This document shows, piece by piece, positions 49,921-61,639 of a stretch of DNA of 64,000 nucleotides. Position 1 is the first letter of the stretch. Each line of letters starts with the position of its first letter. This stretch comes from Pithys albifrons albifrons (taxonomy: Eukaryota > Chordata > Aves > Passeriformes > Thamnophilidae). The stretch spans positions 32,237,037 through 32,301,036 of the forward strand of contig NC_092467.1 in assembly GCF_047495875.1 (NCBI RefSeq), given 5' to 3'. The translations under genes and the position numbers were made by a program. Under the pieces are notes generated by a model. That model saw only the letters and a list, made by a program, of their open reading frames with translations, made no database searches and was not told where the DNA came from.

Positions 49921-50707
49921 CTTATTCATATTTTGCTTTAGAAGCAAGTCCACAATATTTTTCTGAGCAAAGGACTTTCCCTTCTGCAAGAGATTGATGG
50001 CATGCCCATGTCTGGATGCCAGGACTTCCTTTTGCCTTTTCCTCCCCCTTAAATTAAAAAGAAATCCATTTAGAGGAGTTTAATAGTGGCCATTTCCTTT
50101 GGAGCATCCCTCAGTCCCTTGGAAAATGCAATTATGATCTACAGGCCCTGGCTGCAAAATGCAAACATACAACTCATCAGTTGTCCAAGGCCACACTCTG
50201 TGTTGGTCCACAGTCTGTTTGCATGTGAACAGCTAAAAATAGGTTGGTGACAACAACAGAAATGGCTCAGCAGAAGGTGGCAGCTTCTCCAGCTGGGTGG
50301 CACCAGCTTTTAGCCAGCAGTGGTACAGCCTGGGCTGGGGATGCTGCTGCCCCATCCCCTGCAGCCCATCAGGATCCGGTGCCATGGTCCAGAACCTCTC
50401 TGGTTCCTCACCCTCATCCAGCCATGGTTAAGCTGGACCAGAGATGCTCTGCAGGATGCTGGAGGTTCAGTGTAACCCCTCCTGCCTCAGCCTGCAGGGC
50501 TGTGCCAGCCCGCACCTTGGTGCCCCTGGCACCTTTCCCTGGTGGGACAGAGAGATCCTAATGCCAATCCCTGTTGGGAACCCCCCGGGCCCGCCGCTCC
50601 GGGGAGCGGGATGTGTGTGCCCGAGGGCAGGGAGAGCATCCCGGAGGGGGAGATGCTGAGCCTGGCACTCCTGCTCCTGCTGCCGGCGCTGGGCAGCACG
50701 GGCTGCT

Positions 50708-51535
50708 CCATCCATCCATCCATCCATCCATCCATCCATCCATCCATCCATGCCAGGATGGTTCCCTGGCCTGGAGCAGCTGGTGCTGGACAGCATGGGC
50801 CACTCCATCCATCCATCCATCCATCCATCCATCCATCCATCCATCCATCCATCCAGGCATCCATCCATCCATCCATCCATCCATCCATCCATCCATCCAT
50901 CCATCCATCCATCCAGGCATCCATCCATCCATCCATCCATCCATCCATCCATCCATCCATCCATCCATCCATCCATCCATCCATGCCAGGATGTGTTCCC
51001 AGCCCACAGTAGCCAGCACTGGGCAGCACGGGCTGCTCCATCCCTCCCTCCACCCTTCCTCCCTCCACCCTTCCTCCCTTCATCCCTCCCTCCATCCCTT
51101 CCTCCCTCCCTCCCTCCCTCCCTCCTTCCATCCATCCCAGGATGCCTCCCTGGCCCGCAGCACTGGCACTGGGCAGCATGGGCCGCTCCCCTCCCTCCCT
51201 CCCTCCCTCCATCCCAGGATGCCTCCCTGGCCTGCAGCACTGGCACTGGGTAGCATGGGCCGCTCCCCTCCCTCCCTCCCTCCCTCCCTCCCTCCCTCCC
51301 TCCCTCCCTCCCTCCCTCCCTCCCTCCCTCTCTCCTTCCATCCATCCATCCATCCATCCATCCATCCATCCATCCATCCATCCATCCATCCATCCATCCA
51401 TCCATCCCAGGATGCCTCCCTGGCCCGCAGCACTGGCACTGGGCAGCATGGGCCGCTCCCCTCCCTCCCTCCCTCCCTCCCTCCCTCCCTCCCTCCCTCC
51501 CTCCCTCCCTCCCTCCCTCCCTCCCTCCCTCCCGG
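50708..51535. repeat. Higher-order (CATC)n / (CTCC)n array in the DNAJC6 5' flank
   Basis: Blocks of (CATC)n, then (CTCC)n, are separated by a recurring spacer (CCAGGATGCCTCCCTGGCCC, GCAGCACTGGCACTGGGCAG, CATGGGCCGCTCC). The tetranucleotide runs thus sit inside a longer repeat of about 100-200 bp. The minus strand is (GGGA)n in places, a G-quadruplex and triplex candidate. Frames of 300-500 aa across it are artefacts. Confidence 0.94.
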
Positions 51536-51828
51536 GATGCCTCCCCAGCCCGCAGCACCGGCGCTGGGCAGCACGGGCCGCTCCATCCCCCGCAAGAAGC
51601 TGCTCCGGGCGCCGCGTCCTCCCCGGCGCTTCCGGCTGGCGGCGGGTGCGGGGGGGGGGTGAAGCGGCCGGTCCCGCCCTTCCCCTCCCCTCGGGGCGGC
51701 CGGAGCTCGCTCCGTCCCCTCCCTCCCTCCCTCCCTCCTCCATCCCTCCCTCCTCCCTCCATCCCTGGCTCCCTCCTCCCCGCTGCCTGCCCGCGGCTCC
51801 GGAGCGGCCGGGGCCGGCGCGGCTGCCC
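51536..51828 (+). promoter_or_regulatory. DNAJC6: DNAJC6 CpG-rich promoter and 5' UTR
   Basis: CpG-dense sequence with CCGGCGCTTCCGGCTGG (ETS-like) and GCGGGTGCGGGGGGGGGTG, between the tetranucleotide array and the start codon, with a short (CTCC)n tract at 51717-51777. No TATA box. The start site cannot be fixed from sequence. Confidence 0.6.
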
Positions 51829-52039
51829 ATGAGCCTGCTGGGGAGCTACCGGAGGAAGCCGGGCGCTGACGGCTATGAATCCCTGCAGCTCGTGGGCGGC
51901 GGCGCTGAGCGCGGCGGGGGCGCGGCGGGCGCGGGGCCGGCGGGCCGGAGCCCCGCTCGGCAGCACCAGCAGCACCAGCAGCACCAGCAGCAGCCGCCGC
52001 AGCCCCGCGCCGAGGGCGGCAGCACCATGGACAGCTCAG
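51829..52039 (+). CDS. DNAJC6: DNAJC6 (auxilin) first coding exon, long-isoform N-terminus
   Basis: It encodes 70 residues plus one base (phase 1) and ends at donor TCAG|GTACGG. The first 22 residues ([10 protein letters not shown], then DGYESLQLV) match the N-terminus of the long vertebrate auxilin isoform as I recall it. The rest is Gly/Ala-rich with a His-Gln-Gln tract at about residues 46-55. Auxilin recruits HSC70 through a C-terminal J domain to uncoat clathrin-coated vesicles, mainly in neurons. Its PTEN-like and J domains lie in later exons outside the window. DNAJC6 next to AK4 on the same strand agrees with mammalian synteny. The start-codon context is weak (CCCATGA). A second in-frame ATG at codon 67 (52027-52029) has a strong context (ACCATGG). 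Confidence 0.88.
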
Positions 52040-52681
52040 GTACGGGCGGGGCGGGCTCTGTCGCGATAGTGGGGGGGCCCCGTTGGCCCGGGGGTGGCGG
52101 CCGGGGACAATAGAGGGCCCTTTGTCCAGGCGCGGGCGGTGGGATGGAGGGATGCGGCGCCTCACCCCCCAGCGAGGGATAACGCTTGCTCCGGAGCTAA
52201 AATGGATGGAGTGCTTTGGGAGCTTTCCCCAACTGACTTATTGCCTAAAATTATCCTTACTTTTCTCTTGTTCTTTTTCTTTTTCCACCCCCTCCTCTAA
52301 AAAGCTCTCGCCAAACTGAGTTGGATTAATTCTGATGGACGATGCACTGCATGCACCATTTTTTTTTTTTTAATCAGGGAGTAAAGGGCCAGATGGTCTT
52401 TATGGCTGGTAATGGGATAGAGAGCTCTTCACCTCTAAATCACAGGTTCAAATTTGCCTGGGTAGCCAGGAATTGAGAGTACCCATGTGATGGCTTTCCA
52501 GTGGTCCCTCAGAAAGAGCTGCTCTGGTTGTGGTTTGTTGGCTGTGCCCATCCCCAGGAACATTCCCCAGCCTTTGCAGAGAACTTCTGAGGCTCAAACT
52601 TGTGCAGGGAAACACCCTGTTTGGTTGTGGGGAACCACACTGGATGTCCACTCTCTATAGCAGGGTGATCTTGCAGTGTGG

Positions 52682-52800
52682 AGTCACAGAATCCTGGAAT
52701 GGTTTGGGTTGGGAGGGACCTTAAAGCCCATCCAGTCCCACTGGGACACCTTCCACTAGCCCAGGTTGCTCCAAGCCTCATCCATCCTGTCCCTGGATGA
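52682..52800 (-). mobile_element. CR1 3' terminus, antisense
   Basis: GTCACAGAATCCTGGAATGG, GGGACCTTAAAGCCCATCC and GGTTGCTCCAAGCCTCATCC. Confidence 0.85.
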
Positions 52801-54174
52801 AGATTCATGTTTTCCTCTTCCCCCTTACCATTTGGATTTGTTTTCAACATTCTTTCAGGGCTTCTCTTTGGTTGTTAAGGCTGTTTTTTTACTCCTGGAC
52901 TTCAGGAATGGGTTTGAATTTGCTGCCACAATATCTCTGCTGCAAATTGCTGGTAATCACAGGATGTGCCAGCAGCTCCTTCCTCACAGTGGGCTGCTGG
53001 GCTCCAGTGGTTTGGCCTCTTCCATCTGCTGGGATGTTGGATCCCGTGGCCAGGTTAATGCCTGTCATTAGAGCCATTATCTGGAGGAGTCCCTGGAAGT
53101 GCAGGGACTGGGGCAGGGCTGCTGTGGGAGGGGGTGGCACAGCCAGGCAGGGTGGCACAGCCAGGCAGGGTGCCAAGCCATGCCTTTGTCTCACAGCATC
53201 TCAGTGTGGCATCTGAGTGGAGCTGTTTGCTTTCCTCAGGCCAGTCCTCTCCCTGCTGAGCAAAAATAAGTGGTCATGGATAGCAGGAAAAGGCCTTTAT
53301 TTACAGGGTTTGTGCAATATTGAGGATCTCCCACAATCCACCTACTACCATTCTGTCCCAGAGCATTAATTGCATTAATGGCCTCTATCAGTTTCTAGGA
53401 TGTTCTTCCCTTAAACCCATGGGAGTGATCAAAGTCTGTCTGGGCTTTGGAAGGTGATGCTTTAGAGATCTGTGTTAACCAGGGTTTGGTTCCTTCACTT
53501 CACTCTCACTGGCTACATTTTACAGGTGCAGAAAACCAACACACCTGACACTGAAGCAGCAACAAACCTCAGGCCTTAATGTGGCCCTTGAACTGTGTTT
53601 TCAGGATACAATTTTTAATACTTGTTTGTTTAATAAGGACTTTTTGGTGGATGTTCCCAAATCTTCACATGAAATTAAGAAAGCCTGTGTTGAGTGTGAT
53701 GCTCTGAACTCCATCCTCATGTCTACCTGGTCCACCTGAACACCTGAGGCTGATAAATGTCTCATTTCCATCAGCTGACTGCAAAGCCATTTTCCTTTGC
53801 CAAGTATGAAATCACAAAGGCTTGAAGAGCCACATCCACCCCTCAGGTGTGCTTGTGATTTCCAGTGATTTGGTCATTGGAGTTGTTCATGCATGGGGGG
53901 ACAGGATTTATCTTTCTTGGAGTCTGAAGATGGATGGTTGGGGTGGGAGGGGGATTAGGGAGCAGCCTGAAGATGGATGGTCGGGGGGGATTAGGGAGCA
54001 GTGGGAGAGAAAGACAGGAAAATAAGATGGCTGGGATTTTGGCTTAGGAGGAGAAAGGGAAAACCACCACCCAGCCCTTGTGTTCTGTTGCTTTTTCTTT
54101 TAAGTAGAGAAGATATTCATATTATAGATCCTTGAGACTCTTTCCTTTAGTGCTGCCAAAGTTGAAACTCCCAA

Positions 54175-55242
54175 GATGGGCAGTGGTGGGAAAGGAGACC
54201 CAAATTCCTTGGAAAGGAGAAGGGTGAGATAAATTGGTGACCCATCCCAGTTGAAGGGAAAAGAGACCCAAATTCCTTGGAAAGGAGAAGGGTGAGATAA
54301 ACTGGTGACCCATCCCAGTGGAAGGGAGGAGAAGAGACCCAAATTCCTTGGGAAGAAGGGTGAGATAAATTGGTGACCCATCCCAGTGGAAGGGAGGAGA
54401 AGAGACCCAAATTCCTTGGGAAGGAGAAGGGTGAGATAAATTGGTGACCCATCCCAGTTGAAGGGAGAAGAAGAGACCCAAATTCCTTGGGAAGAAGGGT
54501 GAGATAAATTGGTGACCCATCCCAGTGGAAGGGAGGAGAAGAGACCCAAATTCCTTGGGAAGGAGAAGGGTGAGATAAACTGGTGACCCATCCCAGTGGA
54601 AGGGAGGAGAAGAGACCCAAATTCCTTGGGAAGGAGAAGGGTGAGATAAATTGGTGACCCATCCCAGTGGAAGGGAAGAGAAGAGACCCAAATTCTTTGG
54701 GAAGGAGAAGGGTGAGATAAATTGGTGACCCATCCCAGTGGAAGGGAGAAGAGACCCAAATTCCTTGGGAAGGAGAAGGGTGAGATAAATTGGTGACCCA
54801 TCCCAGTGGAAGGGAAGAGAAGAGACCCAAATTCCTTGGGAAGGAGAAGGGTGAGATAAATTGGTGACCCATCCCAGTGGAAGGGAGAAGAGACCCAAAT
54901 TCCTTGGGAAGGAGAAGGGTGAGATAAATTGGTGACCCATCCCAGTGGAAGGGAAGAGAAGAGACCCAAATTCCTTGGGAAGGAGAAGGGTGAGATAAAT
55001 TGGTGACCCATCCCAGTGGAAGGGAAGAGAAGAGACCCAAATTCCTTGGGAAGGAGAAGGGTGAGATAAATTGGTGACCCATCCCAGTGGAAGGGAAGAG
55101 AAGAGACCCAAATTCCTTGGGAAGGAGAAGGGTGAGATAAATTGGTGACCCATCCCAGTGGAAGGGAAGAGAAGAGACTCAAATTTCTTTGGAAAGAGAA
55201 GGGTGAGATAAATTGGTGACCCATCCCAGTGGAAGGGAGATG
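54175..55242. repeat. 66-71-bp minisatellite (GATAAATTGGTGACCCATCC)
   Basis: About 15-16 highly similar units: GGAGAAGGGTGAGATAAATT, GGTGACCCATCCCAGTGGAA and GAGACCCAAATTCCTTGGG, with small indels in the GGGAAGAGAAGAG part. Open frames up to 489 aa on the minus strand are artefacts. Confidence 0.95.
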
Positions 55243-55589
55243 TGTTGCTGGGTTGTGGTGGGGCAGGGGAGCCTCTTCTCTGTCTGATTTGGGGTCAGAC
55301 CCTGCAGGTGAAATCCTTGAGGTGCCTTGGCCAAATCTCTCTGTCCTTCCCAGATTTCTGACTGCCCTAAAGTTTGGGTTGGTTTCTTTTTTCCCTCTGA
55401 TTTTAAAGAATGGTTTCCTGTGGGGTGGAACAGCTGCTGCTGAGCTGCCAAAGTGGCTTTTGGCACTTGGGGAGTGGAACAGTCTGGAGATACAACCCAG
55501 TGGCAGCAGGAGATGGGGGCACTGATGCCACTGAGTCCAACCATCCCCCAGCAATGCCAAGGCCACCACTGGCTATGTGACCATGTCCC

Positions 55590-56930
55590 CAGGTGCCACA
55601 TCCACAGGGCTTTGAAATCCCTTCAGGGATGGGGAACCACCCCTGCTCTGGGCAGCTGTGCCAGGGCTGGGCAGCCCTTTCCAGGAAGAAATTCCTCCTG
55701 ATGTCCAAACTGACCTTCCCCTGTTCCCTCTGCTCCTGTCCCTGTGCCCTGGAGCAGAGCCCGACCCCCTGTCCTGGCTCCCCCCTCCTGGCATGGATTG
55801 CAGAGCCAGAAGGTGCCCCCTGAGCCTCCTTTTCTCCAGGCTGAGCCCCCCAAGCTCCCTCAGCCCCTCCTGCTGCTCCAGCCCCTTCCCAGCTCCCTCA
55901 GCCCCTCCTGCTGCTCCAGCCCCTTCCCAGCTCCCTCTTCCCAGCTCCCTCAGCCCTTCCTGCTGCTCCAGCCCCTTCCCAGCTCCCTCAGCCCCTCCTG
56001 CTGCTCCAGCCCCTTCCCAGCTCCCTCAGCCCCTCCTGCTGCTCCAGCCCCTTCCCAGCTCCCTCAGCCCCTCCTGCTGCTCCAGCCCCTTCCCAGCTCC
56101 CTCTTCCCAGCTCCCTCAGCCCTTCCTGCTGCTCCAGCCCCTTCCCAGCTCCCTCAGCCCCTCCTGCTGCTCCAGCCCCTTCCCAGCTCCCTCAGCCCCT
56201 CCTGCTGCTCCAGCCCCTTCCCAGCTCCCTCAGCCCCTCCTGCTGCTCCAGCCCCTTCCCAGCTCCCTCTTCCCAGCTCCCTCAGCCCCTCCTGCTGCTC
56301 CAGCCCCTTCCCAGCTCCCTCTTCCCAGCTCCCCCAGCCCCTCCTGCTGCTCCAGCCCCTTCCCAGCTCCTTCCCAGTCCCTCCTGCTGCTCCAGCCCCT
56401 TCCCAGCTCCTTCCCAGTCCCTCCTGCTGCTCCAGCCCCTTCCCAGCTCCCTCAGCCCCTCCTGCTGCTCCAGCCCCTTCCCAGCTCCCTCAGCCCCTCC
56501 TGCTGCTCCAGCCCCTTCCCAGCTCCCTCAGCCCCTCCTGCTGCTCCAGCCCCTTCCCAGCTCCCTCAGCCCCTCCTGCTGCTCCAGCCCCTTCCCAGCT
56601 CCTTCCCAGTCCCTCCTGCTGCTCCAGCCCCTTCCCAGCTCCTTCCCAGTCCCTCCTGCTGCTCCAGCCCCTTCCCAGCTCCCTCAGCCCCTCCTGCTGC
56701 TCCAGCCCCTTCCCAGCTCCCTCAGCCCCTCCTGCTGCTCCAGCCCCTTCCCAGCTCCCTCAGCCCCTCCTGCTGCTCCAGCCCCTTCCCCTGCCCTGCA
56801 CAAGCTCCAGCCCCTCAGTGTCTTCTCATGGTGGAGGTCCCAGAACTGTCCCCAGACTTCAATGTGGCCTCCCCTGAGCTGAGTCACTGCCCTGGTCCTG
56901 GTGGCCACATCTCTTCAGTTAAAGACCATC
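55590..56930 (-). mobile_element. CR1 fragment split by an internal 38-bp array
   Basis: Inverted CR1 sequence (GGGATGGGGAACCACCCCTG, AGCCTCCTTTTCTCCAGGCT) reaches the ORF2 segment CTCCCTCAGCCCCTCCTGCT. That segment is then repeated about 25 times (55845-56790, 38-bp unit with 12-bp variants). CR1 order resumes at CAAGCTCCAGCCCCTCAGTG and ends near 56930. The array is an amplified piece of the element itself. Confidence 0.9.
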
Positions 56931-57533
56931 CTGAAGGAAGTTAAAGAGTTGGACAATCAAACCTTCCTCCTCTCTCCCCAGGCATTAAATGCCCTCTGCC
57001 CCAGGGCAGTGCTCTCTGGGCACAGAGAAATGCCCTCTGCCATGTGGGAGGTGTGTCTGTAGGTTAATAGTGAGCAACTAGAGGTGTTGGGTGGCTGAGG
57101 ATTTGTGCTGGAGACAAAGTGCTGGCAGCTCTGGGGCAAATTTCTGCTGGTTTGGCACACAGGGCTGTGTTTGCTGGCTCTGTAATCACAGGAGCTGAGC
57201 AAGAGGGCTCATGTGGGGTCTGCTATTAATTTCTTTCAGCTAATGCAAAGCCTGAGGTCCTGAAGCATCCTCTCAATGCAGGCTCATAGTCCCACAAACA
57301 GCTTCTTGCAAGGGAAATGATCAGTGGTAACAGCTCTGCTGTAACTTCCCAGTGCTCGTGATTGTTGGTGTAATGTCTTGAATTGGTGTTGCTTGGAGTG
57401 GGGAGGGAGAAGAAACAAAAGGCAGGGACCAAGAGCAGGGGGAGTGTGGGAGGGTTTGCTGCTGGAAGGCAGGAGCTCCTCCTGGCACAGGAGTTGGCAC
57501 AGAGGGGCTCCTCAGGGCTCTCTGGCCCTGCCA

Positions 57534-58170
57534 TGGAATCCTGGAATGGCCTGGGTTGGAAGAGACCTTAAACCCACCTCATCCCACCCCCTGGCATGGA
57601 CAGGGACACCTCCCACCAGCCCAGGGTGCTCCAAGCCCTGTCCAGCCTTGGGAATTCCCAGGAATGGGCAGGGACACCTCCCACCAGCCCAGGGTGCTCC
57701 AGGCCCTGTCCAGCCTTGGGAATTCCCAGGAATGGGCAGGGACACCTCCCACCAGCCCAGGGTGCTCCAAGCCCTGTCCAACCTTGGGAATTCCCAGGAA
57801 TGGGCAGGGACACCTCCCACCAGCCCAGGGTGCTCCAAGCCCTGTCCAACCTTGGGCACTTCCAGGAATGGGCAGGGACACCTCCCACCAGCCCAGGGTG
57901 CTCCAAGCCCTGTCCAGCCTTGGGAATTCCCAGGAATGGGCAGGGACACCTCCCACCAGCCCAGGGTGCTCCAAGCCCTGTCCAGCCTTGGGCACTTCCA
58001 GGAGTGGGGCAGCCACAGCTTCTCTGGGCACCTGTGCCAGGGCCTGCCCACCCTCCCAGCCAGGAATTCCTTCCTAATATCCCACCTATCCCTGGCAGTG
58101 GGAAGCCATTCCCTGGGTCCTGTCCCTCCATCCCTTGTCCCAAGCTCTCCTGGAGCCCCTTTAGGCACTG
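57534..58170 (-). mobile_element. CR1 3' end with six 68-bp tandem units, antisense
   Basis: An inverted CR1 terminus (ATGGAATCCTGGAATGG) is followed by six copies of a 68-bp unit (GGCAGGGACACCTCCCACCA, GCCCAGGGTGCTCCAAGCCC, TTGGGAATTCCCAGGAAT) at 57595-58005. Normal CR1 order then runs to about 58170. Confidence 0.9.
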
Positions 58171-59514
58171 AGAGAGACTCTGAGGTCTCCCCCAGTCTCT
58201 CTGAGGTCTCTCCCCAGTGGCTGTGCCTGGGAAATTCCATGGAATACACTGTTTGTAGTGTAGGAACAGGATCACAGCACGTTACTCTGTGTCACTGGCA
58301 ACTGGTTGTTCCTGGTGCTGGGCTTGGGTTGGAGGGCTGAGGATGGAGGTCAGGGAGGTTCAAAGGGAGACTTAAACTGGAGCTCACAGGGCATCAAAAG
58401 CAGGTCCCAAGAAAAGCCTCAGTGTGGCTTTTGTCTCTTTAATTTTCAGTTGCTGGAAGTGCTCACAAGATGAGAAACAGGCAGTGAAGAAGCAATTTAT
58501 TTGGGTTTTTCTGTGCCATTCAATAGTGCTTTCTTAGCAGCTGGCTGAGCACTGAAAGAAGAAGAGGTTCTAGGAAATAAGATATAAAAGTAACAGCAAG
58601 AATAGATGATATGAAAGGGAAAAAAAAACCCTTCTGTGCTGTTCTGTGGTGTTTATAATCCAGATAATATAGAAAATAGCTTTGAAGCACTCGGGGGATA
58701 GACTTGCTTGTGCTTCCTCAGGCACAGCAACCACAGAAGGAAAGTGTTTGAAATAAATGACGAGCCTGCAAAGCTGAGATTTCTCCAAGTGTTTCACCCT
58801 TGCAAACATAATCCCTTGTGCTGTGGTGATTCCTTTTCTCTGAGTCAGGAGAGAGACATCTCCGTGTCACTGGCACGGGGACAAAGAGCGGCGCTGACAA
58901 TGTTGGCCTGTGTTCTGCCCTCGCTGTTTTCCAGTGTTGGAGGGGCAGTTTAACGACTCTTTTGTTTTGCTGGGTGTGTTTTGGACACTTGACTGATTCG
59001 GTGTTGGCAGGAGGCTTGTCTTTTTTCAGTTGTTTTGACAGGGAGGAGAAGCAGAGAGGACGTCAGTCAACCTCAAAGGCCGATTTCATGCTCTGTGCTG
59101 GTGGCCCTGCCTGCACTTTGTTCCCTGGGGTATGATCTTCACAGGGGGAAATCTATAACAAATAACTCACATTTAGCTGATGCTGGGGGGTAATTTCCCC
59201 CTCTCAATATCACTGCTCTCCTTAAAAAGGGAGCAAACACCCTCCTCTTTGTGGGAATCCTCCACCTTGGTTGGGTGGTGGTTCAAGCAGCATTCCTTGG
59301 TTACTATTTCCCAGAAATACCTTAATTCTTCCAATTTCCATGAGGTTTACACTTAAACAGCCTCAAGTTCAACCTTTGGATAAAAGGCCTCGGGTTCATA
59401 CAATGTTAGTTCTGCAATTTTAGCATAGCAAAGGACAAGAAGAGGTTGTTGAGCTCCTCTGCCTTCCCATGTGCTGTCAGTGCCCCAGGTCAGGACCCAC
59501 CAACAGCAGAAACA

Positions 59515-59762
59515 CAGAGAACCATGGAAGTGCTCAGGGTGGAAAAATGCCCTGAGGCCACTGAGGCCACCCCAACACTACCAAGGCCACCACTGGCCAT
59601 GTCCCCAAGTGCCACATTCACATGGCCTTTAAATCCCTCCAGGGATGGGGTTCCACCCCTGCCCAGGGCAGGTGGGCCAGGGCTGGACAGCCCTTTCCAG
59701 GAAGGAATTTACCCCAATATCCAACCTAAACCTGGCCAGTTTTGAGGCAGTTTCCCTGTTTT
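59515..59762 (-). mobile_element. CR1 3' fragment, antisense
   Basis: CCACTGGCCATGTCCCCAAG, TTTAAATCCCTCCAGGGATG and CAGCCCTTTCCAGGAAGGAA; related to the copy at 55590. Confidence 0.8.
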
Positions 59763-59944
59763 CCAGGCAAAAGGCCTGGATGGAGCAGTACCAGCTAAAT
59801 TGTTGGAAAGCTGCAGTAAAAAAAGCCCCAAACAACATCTTAAAAAGCCCCAACTCTTTGCTCAGTTGAATAAATTATTGAAGATGTCTTGATGCTGGTG
59901 ATGTATCTCGTGCTGGTTGTCAGCTTAGGAGAGAAAGATTCTGG

Positions 59945-60252
59945 CTGTACCCTTTGGACAAGGGCCTGGAGTGGCAGCACAAGAGGGAATGGCTTCCCAC
60001 TGCCAGAGGGCAGGGATAGGTGGGATATTGGGAAGGAATTCCTGGCTGGGAGGGTGGGCAGGCCCTGGCACAGGTGCCCAGAGCTGCTGTGGCTGCCCCA
60101 TCTCTGGAAGTGTCCAAGGACAGGCTGGACAGGGCTTGGAGCACCCTGGGCTGGTGGGAGGTGTCCCTGCCCATGGCAGGGGCTTTAAATTCCCTTCCAT
60201 CCCAACCCAGTCTGGGATTCTGGGATTCTGGGATTCTGGGATTCTGGGGTTC
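59945..60252 (+). mobile_element. CR1 3' end, sense, with expanded terminal octamer
   Basis: AGAGGGAATGGCTTCCCACTG...GGGCAGGCCCTGGCACAGG...GGAGGTGTCCCTGCCCATGG leads to five or more copies of the terminal GGGATTCT repeat (60213-60258). Confidence 0.88.
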
Positions 60253-61237
60253 TGGGATTCAGTTCCATGCCCTCAGGCTGGAGCTGGCAGCGTTCTGGGG
60301 CACTCAGCCCTGGTGAATCCAGCTTTTCTCTCCCTCAGGAACTGTTGGCTCATGTCCTGAGCAGTCTCAGTGTTAATACATTTATTGCTAAACACCCAAA
60401 CCACACAGGTTTTGGGAATGAGAGACAACATTGGGTTATAATCCCGTGTTTTTTGGGATCTGATGAGCCCTTATCTTGCATTGGGCTCCTGATGCATCTT
60501 CTGCTTCCCTGTGCCCTTAGAGAGTCCAAACATCATCACAGCCTGATCTGAAGCTCCTCTTTGTCCCTGCTGAAACCAACCCCAGGAGCTTTAACCTCTT
60601 TTCTTGGGGATTGCACTCCCTAGAGCAGCTCTCATGCCCCCTTCAAGTGCCAGGGTGAGTGAAACCTGGGCTTTGGGCTCTCAGGGCTGGCATTACCCAG
60701 TGGTTGGAGGCTGTTCTGTGCTCTGGTTCTGCAGTTCTGCTCTGCACATGGTTGCTTGTTTGTTTATATGGAATAACACCTTAAGATATCTGTGCTCAGC
60801 ATTGTAGGGAATCCAACTCTACCAGGAATCTGGGACAGTGGTGGAGGAGGGGACAGATGAGACTGGGAGCAAAAAAATAGGAAAAAAACCCCCAGTCTTG
60901 AGGGGGTGTGTGAGTCTGAGGAACTTCCCAAGTCCTTTCTGCAGGTGGAAGCTGTTTCTTTTCCTGGGAATGCCCCTTTGTGTCTGTCTCTGGTGCTGCT
61001 GATTCCTCCCCATCATCCCATTTGCCAAACACCCTCAGCAACTGCTGAAAAGTTGATGGAATTACTACACTTGGGCTACATCTGATCTAAGAGGGGATCT
61101 GAACATCAGCACAGGTTTGGTTTGGAGAATTTGGTTAAATGTGTCACAGCTCAGCTGTCCAATGAGAGGTGTGTGATGGAGGGAAGGTTTGGGCTTCAGG
61201 ACACTGAGGTTGTGCTCCTCAAGCACAGTCAGAACCC

Positions 61238-61500
61238 TGGAATCCCAGACTGGTTTGGGTTGGGAGGGACCTCAAAGCCCACCCAGTGCCACCCCTGCCA
61301 TGGGCAGGGACACCTCCCACTGTCCCAGGGAGCTCCAACCTGGCCTTGGACACTCCCAGGGATGAGGCAGCCACAGCTTCTCTGCCCAACCTGTGCCAGG
61401 GCCTGCCCACCCTCCCAGCCAGGAATTCCTTCCCAATATCCCATCTCTCCCTGTCCTTTTCCAGTTTAAAGCCACTGCCCCTGTCCTGTCACTCTCTGCC
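61238..61500 (-). mobile_element. CR1 3' fragment, antisense
   Basis: GGAATCCCAGACTGGTTTGG, GAGGGACCTCAAAGCCCACC and CCAGCCAGGAATTCCTTCCC. Confidence 0.87.
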
Positions 61501-61639
61501 CACATAAAATGCTCTCCAACTCCACCAGTGATTTGTCACTGGAGCTGCTGCATCCACTGCACATCCTTCCAGTGCTTCCCATGGCTGGGATATGGGAAGG
61601 GAACAGGAATGGAGGGAAGGGAGAGGCTGGAGAGGATCA

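Larger units (their letters stand above)
37346..51560. other. AK4-DNAJC6 intergenic region
   Basis: Apart from the listed repeats, single-copy stretches are about 38350-38990, 39220-39575, 39950-41690, 42590-43885, 44040-44940, 45960-46900, 47135-48075, 48760-49255, 49360-49785 and 49920-50700. I see no coding exon in them. A strongly AT-rich patch lies at 42825-42975. Confidence 0.6.

Noticed and set aside
50467..51984. 505-aa minus-strand frame upstream of DNAJC6
   Set aside because: It is a translation of the GATG/GAGG tetranucleotide array and antisense to the real DNAJC6 exon.
54100..55569. 489-aa minus-strand frame with a repeated WVTNLSHPS-like peptide
   Set aside because: Direct product of the 66-71-bp array. 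Similar repeat peptides appear in other frames, as expected for a tandem repeat.
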